Assembly: GCA_020137815.1 (NCBI GenBank)
Contig: CM035356.1
Coordinates: 2,691,535-2,755,534, forward strand
DNA length: 64,000 bases
Reading direction: 5' to 3'
DNA from: Hormiphora californensis
Lineage: Eukaryota; Ctenophora; Tentaculata; Cydippida; Pleurobrachiidae
The notes under the pieces were generated by a model. That model saw only the letters and a program-made list of their open reading frames with translations. It was not told the DNA's origin and ran no database searches. The position numbers and the translations under genes were made by a program. Positions 43,090 through 54,500 of the stretch are shown in pieces (position 1 is the first letter of the stretch; each line of letters begins with the position of its first letter).

Positions 43090-46000
43090 ATGACGTGTTC
43101 CTTTGGTTGTGATGCCGTGATGGGCTGGGAACTGGATATCAGACCAGCACGTGTCAAAACTACACAGTTTGGTCCGTGGGGTGATGCTACTGGCCGGTTT
43201 GTGTGGCACCTCTTTCACAAATATATGTACCACCCATTTCAACAGATCCCTGTCCATGTTGCTTTATTGCTAGTTGATATATAATAACTCTCCTAAAATA
43301 CCACTGTGGACCTCATCCAACTACCCTATTGCCCCACTTTATTGCTAGTTGATACATGACGTCATGTTTCTTCCTACAGGGTGTGGCCTTGTACCGCTGG
43401 GCGACGTGGTAAGAGGGCATCACGGAGGTGCAAACGAGGCAATTCAACTAGAAAGGAAGGAGGAAAGAGAACCACAGTGAACATGAAGTAAGAGTTGTAA
43501 TAATGAATTTTATAAAGGTAAATACAAGCTGGAACTGGATAGATGAAATCATGGTTCCTATTTCCATTTATACTTTACTTACTGAGTTGAGAGTGTTGAG
43601 AGATCTTCTTCGGGCCATACCACACTAAAAAGTGGTAATTACTAATTCTCTGTAGATCTATAGTTTGAATCACAACTAAAAAGTAAAAAAGTGGCACAGT
43701 AATTACTAAAAAATTAATCAATTAATTACTAATTCCCTATACAGATCTATAGTATCCTATCCATCGTCACACTTGAAGGACTATATCAAGGGGAAGGAAG
43801 CAAGGAGAGCAAGCAAGAAACGCGAGGAGGTTGGAACTGCAAAAACTGGTATGAATATAATTGTAACACTTCTTGTAAAACAGCACTCTTGTAAAACTTA
43901 AACAAGCACCGTAGAAGAGGCTAGAAAAGGGAGATGGAGGGAGAGTGGGTAGAAATGGAGAGAGAGAGAGATAAGGGGAAAGATCAGGTTTTTGAAACAT
44001 CGGGCGTTTTTATAAAGTTTTAAGAGTAGGAAAAAACAAAAGGGGAATTTAGGTCAGTTGGTGGGGGAAAAGTCGGTCGAATAGAAATTTCTTAGGAATT
44101 TTTGATTTCCCTAAATTCCCTTGATTACTTTTCCCAAACCCATCTCTCCTATCCTCGTCTCTTATTTCTCAAACCCAAAATTCTCCTTATCTTCCCTCTC
44201 TCTCTCTCCTCTCTTCTCTTCCTCCCCAAAAACCCTCCTCTCTCTCTCACTCCCTCTACTCTCTCTCTCCCTCTCTCCCTCTCTCTCTATCTTTTTCACT
44301 CTGCCTTTCTTTTTGAAACGATGCCGAAGCGTGTCGATTGGATGACAGAAACAATAAAAAGAAGGAGACAAGCAAAATAAAGTTCAAAAATACAAAAGTG
44401 TTAGAAGCTCGGAATTTAGAAAAAGGAGATTGATATAGTGAGATAAAGGTGGAGTTATATAGAGCGATTAAGATTATTGAGGAATGATCAAGCAAGGGAT
44501 ATTAGCACGTGCTGTAACAAACACATCATCATCATCATCATCACGTCCGTGTTTACAATTACTTACTACTGATGTCACGAAGTGCTTAGTTAAAAGTCAA
44601 TCAACAAATCTAAATGACACATATCCTGATCATATGTCATGACTGTGAGTAACGTGTCAGTAAATCGTAACATGTACTAAAGATGCATGCTAGCAATGTT
44701 TTGGACCCATTGTGACATTATTTAATCAAGTGACACACTCCAGTGAGTCGAGCAGTGTAAAGGCATCTTGACTTGACATTTGAAACCTAATTGTTCATGT
44801 GTGTAGTTGTAACAATTTCCCCAACTTTTCTCTCACTCTGTCTCTCTCTCTCTCTCTTCTCTCTTCTCTCTTGATTATATCCTGCTTACTCTCCCGATAT
44901 CCCCCTACTCTAGATAAAAGGGTAGTTAGTCTGACTGACGTGAAGCTGTGTGACTACCAGGATCTCACCCGGATCAAATATAATCTTCCCAGCCTGTCCC
45001 AGCAAGTTATCAAGTATGATGCCATTAGTCCGTTCTCTGCTGAGCAGGTAATTAGCAACAACTTGGTAGTACTCAGGAACCGACCGAAACAAGTAAAGTT
45101 TACTGTAAACAACCAATCAGAACCCGTTATTTAGGTCACGTGACTGGTTATCAGCCAATCAGGGACCAGTATTTCCTGATTCGGTCGGTTCCTGGTAGTA
45201 CTACTGGTAGTAACTAGGTATACAATCTAAAGTCTACAGGGGTTAGTATACTTTGCAGTTTAGTAAGCGGACCCTAAACACCTAGCTTAGTAATTACACA
45301 GTTTCATATTCCCATACAGTTACCTTCCCATACAGTTTCATATTCCCATAGTTACCATAGTTACCTTCCCACAGGTATCTGCTGGGCTGCAGCCTCGACA
45401 ACTCAAAAGAAAGACACCCAAGCTGGCAGTCCCTTACTCAGACCACTTGACACAACATTGGAGTGAGATGAAGGCTAGTGGAATATGTACTATTATAGAA
45501 CCACGTGACCCTAAGACATTCACTAAGAAGGACCCAGAACATACCACCAGTCCACAACACAGCAAGAAAAGCAACACGGTAAGTAGTCCCATACACACAT
45601 GTCTTATTGTCTGTCTGGCGGCGCCAGCGCGCTCAGATAGGGTCCGGTGCGCCAGATAGCTCATTGTTGTAATAATTCACCCCCTCTCTCCTCTCTCAGG
45701 ACCAGCCAAGGTCTCTGTTGGTACCTAGTGGGCGACTCCAACATGCTCACTATCACCAGCCCCAGGGAGGTGATTCTACAGTGGTGGAGCCTACTAGGAC
45801 AACTAGAGTTACCAGTTATAGGTGTGAGAGCGGTAGGAATACACTCATGTGGCAGGCACCTCTTAGCTACGATATCCGTAAGTTGGGGTATATCTGATCT
45901 TCAGGAGCAACTTGACACAAGTAATCCACAGATTTATCATTGTTCACGAGATACAATTGATTGTTGAGCTCATGTATTATTTCCATTAAAATTTGTATTC

Positions 46001-46453
46001 ACAAAATTAAAAAGTTCATCAATCCAACGTGTCCTAATAATTACTCCATTGACCCAATAATTCTCTGTTTCAGCGTCAAACAACACCCTTCACTTCCCTG
46101 ATATTCAAGCGGTTGTGAAGCTAACAGAACGTGCCATGCAGAACGTCTTCTTGTCCCCTGTCCCCGAACCAAAACAATCACCACCGGAACTAGTTAACTG
46201 CTGTACCCCAAAGAGCTATAACCTGGCCCGGGAGATAGCCAGGTTGAACACTCGTCAGAAGGGTGACCAACAACAACAGCAGGGGAAGGGTGGAACGGTA
46301 TCGGGGGGAGAGGGTGTTAGAGCACCAGGGAAAGAGAACTGTGTGTACTGTAAATTGGTTATGAAGAGGCTGGATTTGTATCATAGTTCTCAGTTGGGAC
46401 TGACTAGTGAGAGGATGTTGATTTATAAGAGAATGCAGAAACAAACACACTGA
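43090..46453 (+). CDS. Seven-exon gene, 404 residues, unknown function
   Basis: Exons are 43090-43196, 43380-43487, 43745-43848, 44914-45047, 45375-45578, 45700-45877 and 46074-46453; all phases match. The first donor (GTTTGT) is weak, so the start is less certain than the rest. The N-terminal part is strongly basic (RRGKRASRRCKRGNSTRK, GKEARRASKKREE). The middle has YNLPSLSQQVIKYDAISPF, AVPYSDHLTQHWSEMKASG and LHFPDIQAVVKLTERAMQNV. The C-terminal exon has a Gln/Gly-rich loop, then CVYCKLVMKRLDLYHSSQLG. There is no signal peptide, membrane segment or family I recognise. The pair of cysteines in CVYC is not enough to call a zinc site. A hAT-like MITE lies just after the donor of exon 4. Confidence 0.65.
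45074..45194 (-). mobile_element. hAT-like MITE, copy 2
   Basis: A 121-bp element, the inverted relative of 1124-1232. A perfect 8-bp duplication GTAGTACT lies at 45066-45073 and 45195-45202. It lies 26 bp after the donor of exon 4 of the 43.1 kb gene. Confidence 0.85.
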
Positions 46454-47164
46454 GACGGCAGCTATTCATTTTATAGGTGATCAATAATGTCAAGATTCCA
46501 GTTACTGGCAAGTTTTGAAGTGGTTGTGAAGGGGATATTGTTCAGACATTCAGATGTTCAGGTGATAGGGATGCGATGAATGAATTTTTATCGAACAGAA
46601 TGTTGTTGCAAGCTGCCTGTGTGCTCAGATCGGGTCGGCGCCGCCAGACAGGGTGGAGGACTCTTGTTGTTTTTATGTGGAACTAAATATTATTGTACTG
46701 GGGTTCCAATATATATTTGTTAAATAATTTCATTATGTCAGGTTAAAACCGTATTATAACCTAATCTAATAATACTGATACTAAAGTTAGATTTCACTCA
46801 TCCCAAATTATCATCCCCTCCCTAGTGATGTCACTTGTTTTCTACCAACCCTTTAATTCATTCCAGCATACACACTTATTATTATGAAATTAAATATGTT
46901 AAATTCTTATCGCCATCTAGCTCACTGGATTCGGTATCCTACAGTTCATCGTCCCTTCAGCTACCCTCCCCCTCTCTCGCTCTCTCTCTCCCTCTAGAGC
47001 CCAACCTGTTATATCTCAGGTTTTATGTTATTTGACAGATAAGCACGCGTCTCACATTTCATCCAAGCTCTCTCTCTCTCTCACTCTCTCTCTCTCTCCC
47101 TCCCTCACCGTGCCCCCGGCAACCCTATCTTTTATCGTTCTGTTTATGGGCTTTTATTGGTACC
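46454..47164. other. Intergenic region
   Basis: It contains a copy of the GTCTGGC-type palindrome at about 46612-46655, a CT-rich tract at about 47065-47105 and no supported exon. Confidence 0.5.
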
Positions 47165-47525
47165 ATGTCCGTCTTGCCGGTCTTTACTGAGACCTGGAGT
47201 TTAATCGTGCCACTAGGAACGCCTACTGAGATTGGTAGCCGGTAGGGTATCCGGTATACGCTGCAGCAGAGATTGCAAAATAGTAATCTACTGAAGGAAC
47301 TCTTTGAGGGGGGTCCCTGTGCCTCGTGTACAACGTGCCCCTCACACACACGCCGTGATTGACTGGTTTATATTCACAGGTCCTACAATAGTTGTGTTCG
47401 GTGTTCCTGCGACTTTTCCACTTTGTCTATATCGACTTGAGGCATTATTATACAGCACTCATGACCGGCTTTATCCTATAGTATTCAGTGAGCGAGGGGG
47501 ATTATTATACCGTACTGATTGCTAA
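47165..47525 (+). pseudogene. Coding-like fragment with an in-frame stop
   Basis: One frame reads MSVLPVFTETWSLIVPLGTP, then TEIGSR, a TAG at about 47243, and then GIRYTLQQRLQNSNLLKELF without a frame change. Across a short intron (about 47356 to 47379) it continues TIVVFGVPATFPLCLYRLEA and ends LLYRTDC. The composition is protein-like on both sides of the stop. It could be a pseudogene, a wrongly joined exon pair or a base error. The minus strand of 47125-47349 is also open, so the strand is not certain. Confidence 0.35.
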
Positions 47526-48429
47526 TGTAACCTAAACAAAACATTGAGTTGAGAGTAAGGGGTGTTACTGAACAAGTTAGACCAGCTCATGTTACACATG
47601 CTGCCAGCTAGTTCGTGTCTGATTTCAGCGTTATGTGAACTTGATGTGATGTGAACAAATGCGATATATGAGCTTCAACTATGTAGGGGGGAGAGACATG
47701 CGACCCCCTCTCTTGTACAACTGTGGTTGACTCAAGATTCGATTTCCTCCCTCCCTTTCTCAACTATCTCGGAGAGCACTAAACTAGTAGCTGCTGGACA
47801 CCACAGTATGCATGTCACAGCACTATATAACAACCGCTCGATGCTTAATTTTCCATCCCCCCTCGCTCTCTCTCTTGTTTTTAGACTTCGTTTTGTTGAC
47901 CACACTGTTTTATACTGAATTCCGTGCAGTCACGTGACTATAACACAGCAGTTCTAGTTGCTAGGATACTCTTTGCTCCAAATTCCCACGCTTTTCAAGG
48001 AGGGAAAAAACAACATATGGGTGGGGCTAGCCCTTCCTTTTTAGAGTTACAGACCTTGTTGCTTAGCTGTCAGCTTATTACAGCGCATCTTTATAGCTAG
48101 AAATTAGTGAATACGTCGTGTGTTTTTGATTGGTTTTCTTTGAATATTGTAGAATATTGTAGAACATTCCGCATGTCACGATTTTTGACAATCACTCCTT
48201 CTCTCGCCCAACCGGCCAACCCTTTGATTATTCCTTCCTACTTGGCAACTGCTATAACCAGTTCAACAACTAACCAGGCAGATTTAACAGGGCGAGATAT
48301 ATCAGGGAGAGAGATATGATCTCTAGATATCCAGGAAATGCAGCTACTAATCAGATTAGGTTTTACTCCCTGCCCCCCTGCAGCTCGTTTAGCTCCATAA
48401 TGAACGTGTTGCATCTTGTAACTATCGAG

Positions 48430-48438
48430 GAAGAGAGA

Positions 48439-48503
<65 letters not shown>

Positions 48504-48511
48504 AGAGAGAG

Positions 48512-48569
<58 letters not shown>
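48430..48569. repeat. GA microsatellite, about 140 bp
   Basis: A GA tract interrupted by two short G runs near its centre. Neighbouring open frames at 48107-48319 and 48942-49370 have stretches of plausible composition but no linkable splice sites. Confidence 0.95.
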
Positions 48570-48572
<3 letters not shown>

Positions 48573-49442
48573 CTATGGTAATCCTTCATTCTTCCTGGTT
48601 TAGCAGCTGAGAATATTGTTGCACAATGCTGGCGAGGCCTTCTCATCACCCTTTAACTCACTTCCTCTCGCTCTTCCCCTTTTTATATTTCTTCCCCTAT
48701 TTCACTATTTCAGCTTTCTGGTGGCTCCGACCCGATAGTTTTAAGAATTTAAACGGGGTCTGGGGACAGCTTTTGTCCCTTCATTTTGCAGCACCCTTTC
48801 TCCATCATCCCTCTGCACTGTCAACGTCTCGTGTGTGTTTTGAATCATGATAAAGCTATCATAGTGAATTCAAATTATAATGCAAAGTATTTAGTGACAC
48901 AATTTTGAGATACATATCCAGGGGGTGCGAGATATTTAGTAGTGACGCACAATCCTGTGAAGGGTATAACTTTTGTAAATCAATTGCTTTTCATCATTAT
49001 CTCTATTAAAATGAAATTTCTCTCACCCCTCCCTGGCTCCCACATATCTTTCTCACTGACTCTCTCTCCCCCTCTCTCTCTAATTCTCCTTCTCCCTCTC
49101 ATTTTTATTGATTGTGGAGGCTCCACTAATTTGTATGAACGGCTAAGTAGTTTAATTGCGCTTTCTTCCCATGGGACTTTTGAAGTTTTTTGTTGTTCTC
49201 CACCGGAAGATGTCTGCTTTCTGTATTTCCCTCTCTCTCTCTCTGATCTTGTCTACCCAAAACGACAACTTAGTAAGAACGCGACACGTCGAAACAATTC
49301 ATTTAGCAAGAGTTCCCACTTCTTTGTAAAGAAACTGTCAACCTCAAAACCTTTAGCAGGAGTAGTTTGAGTTCAATTAATATGTCGTGAGTTCTGAGTT
49401 CGCCGCCCTTTATAGTTGTTACCATTCCCCCCGTTATATAAT

Positions 49443-49607
49443 AGAGCTGTCCAAAAGGTATCTTTAACCATTACGGCAGGCATTCGAGAAGAACAAGGGG
49501 TACTGCCTACTATAATAACTGAAGTAGATTACTGCAGAGCCCAATCTGTTACGATATTAACCGCAAACCACCACACACACACACTAGATATATTGTTCAG
49601 GAAGTAG
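49443..49607 (+). CDS. Candidate terminal exon, unknown gene
   Basis: After an acceptor (TATATAATAG) the frame reads AVQKVSLTITAGIREEQGVL, then PTIITEVDYCRAQSVTILTA, and ends LDILFRK. The composition is convincing for coding sequence, but no upstream exon joins in phase. It ends directly at the minisatellite that starts at 49612. Confidence 0.3.
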   Translation, partial: RAVQKVSLTITAGIREEQGVLPTIITEVDYCRAQSVTILTANHHTHTLDILFRK

Positions 49608-49611
49608 TGAT

Positions 49612-50757
49612 CCACTTGTTGTTGTGTTTCAGTCTCATCCTAATAGGAGCCTCTTGTTGTGTTTCAGTACCATCCTAGGAGCCTCTTGTTGTGTTTCAGT
49701 ACCATCCTAGGAGCCTCTTGTTATGTTTCAGTACCATCCTAGGAGCCTCTTGTTGTGTTTCAGTACCATCCTAGGAGCCTCTTGTTGTGTTTCAGTACCA
49801 TCCTATTAGGAGCCTCTTGTTGTGTTTCAGTACCATCCTAGGAGCCTCTTGTTGTGTTTCAGTACCAACCTAAGAGCCTCTTGTTGTGTTTCAGTACCAT
49901 CCTAGGAGCCTCTTGTTGTGTTTCAGTATCATCCTAGGAGCCTCTTGTTGTGTTTCAGTACCATCCTAGGAGCCTCTTGTTGTGTTTCAGTACCATCCTA
50001 GGAGCCTCTTGTTGTGTTTCAGTACCATCCTAGGAGCCTCTTGTTGTGTTTCAGTATCATCCTAGGAGCCTCTTGTTGTGTTTCAGTCCCATCCTAGGAG
50101 CCTCTTGTTGTGTTTCAGTACCATCCTAGGAGCCTCTTGTTGTGTTTCAGTCCCATCCTAGGAGCCTCTTGTTGTGTTTCAGTACCATCCTATTAGGAGC
50201 CTCTTGTTGTGTTTCAGTACCATCCTAGGAGCCTCTTGTTGTGTTTCAGTACCATCCTAGGAGCCTCTTGTTGTGTTTCAGTACCATCCTAGGAGCCTCT
50301 TGTTGTGTTTCAGTACCAACCTAAGAGCCTCTTGTTGTGTTTCAGTACCATCCTAGGAGCCTCTTGTTATGTTTCAGTACCATCCTAGGAGCCTCTTGTT
50401 GTGTTTCAGTATCATCCTATTAGGAGCCTCTTGTTGTGTTTCAGTACCATCCTAGGAGCCTCTTGTTGTGTTTCAGTACCATCCTAGGAGCCTCTTGTTG
50501 TGTTTCAGTACCATCCTATTAGGAGCCTCTTGTTGTGTTTCAGTACCATCCTAGGAGTCTCTTGTTGTGTTTCAGTACCATCCTAGGAGCCTCTTGTTAT
50601 GTTTCAGTACCATCCTAGGAGCCTCTTGTTGTGTTTCAGTACCATCCTATTAGGAGCCTCTTGTTGTGTTTCAGTATCATCCTAGGAGCCTCTTGTTGTG
50701 TTTCAGTACCATCCTAGGAGCCTCTTGTTGTGTTTCAGTACCAACCTAGGAGCCTCT
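49612..50757. repeat. 32-bp minisatellite, about 35 units
   Basis: Units of AGGAGCCTCTTGTTGTGTTT plus CAGTACCATCCT are repeated about 35 times, with length variants (an added TAT before AGG) and point variants (TACCAACCTAAG, TATCATCC, TTGTTATG). Certain variants recur in the same order several hundred bases apart, suggesting higher-order duplication. Every unit carries a pyrimidine-rich TTGTTGTGTTTCAG string like a 3' splice site. Confidence 0.95.
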
Positions 50758-51076
50758 TTTCTCCCTCTCTCACTCCCTCACTCTTTTCTCCATCTCACTT
50801 TTCTGTCTCATCTCTCAGTTTTCCCCCATCATGAATGACTTTCAGCTTCCATTAGACCCATAATATCTACCCCCTACTCAAACTGTTAACTGAAACAGCC
50901 CCAAGTTTGGAAACATGCTACTTCTCATGACCTTTCTCATAATCTCTCTCGAATGCCTGCCGTAATGGTTATGTGACAATTGACACACGCACATAATGAT
51001 GTGACTTCCCACCACAGACATTGGTCGCACACATGCATTTTACCAAAATGTGTACACAAGCGTGTATGGCTGATGT

Positions 51077-51290
<214 letters not shown>

Positions 51291-51549
51291 CTTGTGTGTT
51301 CTTTTGTGTTATAGTTTCCTGCCCATGTCCCTCAATTGTTGCCGGTGATAAAAACCCAAGTAAAGGAGAGAAAGAGAGCAATAATGATCCATGCTACTTA
51401 GTATCCCCACCGCCTGTTTGTCTTCGCTACCTAAAATAAGAAATGATTTCCGCCCCAAAAGTTGTTAATTTTGGAACCCCATGATATTGTTAACGAACAG
51501 CTCTATATCCTACTAATCTCCACCTCCCCCTACAGAACAGCTATTTATT

Positions 51550-54500
51550 ATGTCAGTGTGTGCGATAGTCCTGATTCTGTGGACATTATTCCAGCGGACG
51601 GAGCCGGCCCGGAAAAAGTGGATTGGGGGAGCTCTTTGGGATGAGAGAACGTTCTGGACACCTGAAGGTAAGGGTCAGCCAATCAGGGGTGATCTTATTA
51701 TGACAGCATTACATGTGTGTCGTAGATCTAAAAGAGACATGGGCGTTGCATGCCGTATATCATGATCACACAGCTAAATATTGAGCACCATATAATTCTC
51801 TATCATCGACTTGTCATCTCCCCGTCCCTATCTCCCCTTCACTTCCTCACTCTCTATACATTTCTGCAAAGAATTATATTAAAGATAAACTACTGTCACA
51901 AATGTGGTAGTGCCAGTCATGATCTTGAAAGTATCAAGGGGGTAGTTTAAAAGTAATTACCATTCTGGGCCTGGCCAGCGGGTGGCCAAATTTAATTTTA
52001 AAACTCCGCGTTTTGGTCAAGATAATCAATTATACATGATCTTCAAACCAACTTCAAAAAGCATACAACATTATAAACAGTATGATAAGAGTTCTTGCCT
52101 TTTTCTTTTCCTTTTTTTCCTTTCTTCCTAAAATGTCCTGGTTAGCCTTGTTCGTCCCCCTCTCGCCGTTGGTGGTCTCAATACAGCATCGAACTTGGTA
52201 CTGGTAGCTATTGGTACTACAGTATAAAAATATAGCAAATCAATTACCAGATGATTTCGAATCACTTTTATCAGCCGATATCTCTTCTTTCTGGTCATTG
52301 AGGTCATCATCCTGGAACTGCTGTAGAACAATATCATCATTTGGAACTGCTCCCTGTGTATCTGGGCTTTCGGCTGCTTGTGGCCACGGCCTCACCTTGT
52401 TTCTTGTCAGATACTGGAGCAGAATTGTTGACCACTTTTTTAGTACCCGATTTGTTATCTTAATTGGTTTTTGGACCAGATATTTAAAGATCAGGGGGTC
52501 GTAAAGAAGAGGATTAATCACAGAGTTGATGGGTATGATCAAGATTGAGAAGTATGCATACCACGACGTAGCCTGGATGACTTCTCCCAAATGTAGGAAG
52601 GATACCACGGAGAGAGGAACCCAACAGATAAATTCGGTTGCGATGATAGCAGTAACTTTCCGTTGCAATGTCAGCTGTCTTTTCTCTGCTTGAGCGTTAC
52701 CCGCTCCTCGAGCAGATCTCCCTGTTCTTATTGCAAGGATCACGTAGCTGGCGGCCACGAAGATGAAGCAGAGGAAGTTGATTGTAACAATCGAAGTAGA
52801 AAATATCCATTGTGGATCATCTCGAGTCACCAAATACTTGAACACACAGGTTCCGTCATTCCCATAGAATCCAATGGTCTTGTGGGGAACACCTGAAAAA
52901 GATTTCGAGTTGAAAATATTTTAACTTGATAGTAAGATGATTATAAAAGGTTGGAGTATTGTTTCATGTAGTTTGGTATTACCTCCGTGATCAGATGTGA
53001 ACATGTCCTCCACCAATGATCGAGTAACTCTCCAGGTTGACTTCGTCGTAACAGTTCCAGGGGACCGGGCATTGAATGCTGCATAGAACCCTTCCTTGTC
53101 AATGGGACCAACAAACAGAGGCGACTTGTCATAGTAAAGACCATTGACAAAGTAATCTTCAAAGATTGTTAGCTGGGGGATTACAGCCACAATTATACTG
53201 GTAAATAATGGTGCTAGTAGCAGCATAGCCACCTTGAAAACTGATTTAACAGATTTCAGCCCCCTCTTTACCATTCTCTGGGCGTTGAGCAGCCTAATAA
53301 AACTCAGATTGGTTATAGCAAAAAGGGACAACTGAGAGCCGAATGTGCCAAGAATCCCCAATGCAGAACAGTACATAGAGGTTAACCAGAGGAACCGTTC
53401 CTGACAGTAATCTCCTCTTTTTCTATAGAACAAATCTGCTAGAGATATGCCGACAACATACAAATCCACGCAGAGGTCGCCAAAAGAAACCAACATAACG
53501 GTTGCCTTGTTTGTCAACGTTTCAAACTTGTTCTGTTTTCTTAGATCCAATGCCGTTCTAACAAATGTTATAAGGTTCAGTATGGTGGCCAAACCTCCAA
53601 TGGTGTAGCTGGAACCCCGGAGGAAGCCATTCGGATACACATTCATGTTAGAAGCAGGACAATGTGCCTGGCATTCATCTGAGAAGTCGTGACACTCCAC
53701 CTTCCCATCGCACACCGAGTAGAGAGGGAGAACACTGCCACTGCTGCAGTTATGGTGGTTACCGCATGCCTGCTCATCAGAACCATCCCCGCAGTCATCA
53801 CGAAGGTTGCACACATCCCGGTACATGACACAATTTTGATTCTGGCAGGGAAATAGTCGCTTCTCATATCTCCCAAAACTGTTGTGCTCCATCAACATAG
53901 GAACTAGGTCAGGCGAGTGTGTAGCAGCGAGGGCGAATACCCTGTCTTTTAGGAAGTTGTTACAGGATTTTCGGGTAGCTCTTTCTAACGGACATGTCAT
54001 ACCCCTGCATCGGCCATTGCAGGCCGCATACACGTAGTTTTCCCCGTACATGTAGGAACAATCTCTTGTCTGGGCTGTGGGCAAATTCAGCATAATTGGC
54101 CTTTGTGCATCGCCATCAAAAACAGATTTCACCAGTCCTGCAGTGTGCTCCACCATTCCACAATGCCCCAGCTGTTGTTCCAAATCTGGAACACGGTGTG
54201 GGAAGCAGTGCTCCATCCAGAGAGTCTCACTGTGTACTGCCACCTCGTAGTTGCTACCATACATGGTTCCAATAACAGCGCTACATAGCCTGTTCTCAAA
54301 GGGACAAGTATTGACCCTATCACATAGCTCTCCCATTCTGATGTACTCACCCCCATCGCATTTCAGGACCTCTTGGCAGTAATTGTCCTCTGTCAGCTCA
54401 TCATATCTTTTCATGCTGCCCTTTCCACAGATTAACCAGTTCCCCTCGTCTTCATCCCTACTGTCTAGGCAGTCCACAATCCCATCCATAACCCAGGTAA

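Noticed and set aside
49612-50757. CRISPR-like array of regularly spaced repeats
   Set aside because: The units are contiguous with no unique spacers, the genome is eukaryotic, and there are no cas genes. It is a minisatellite.
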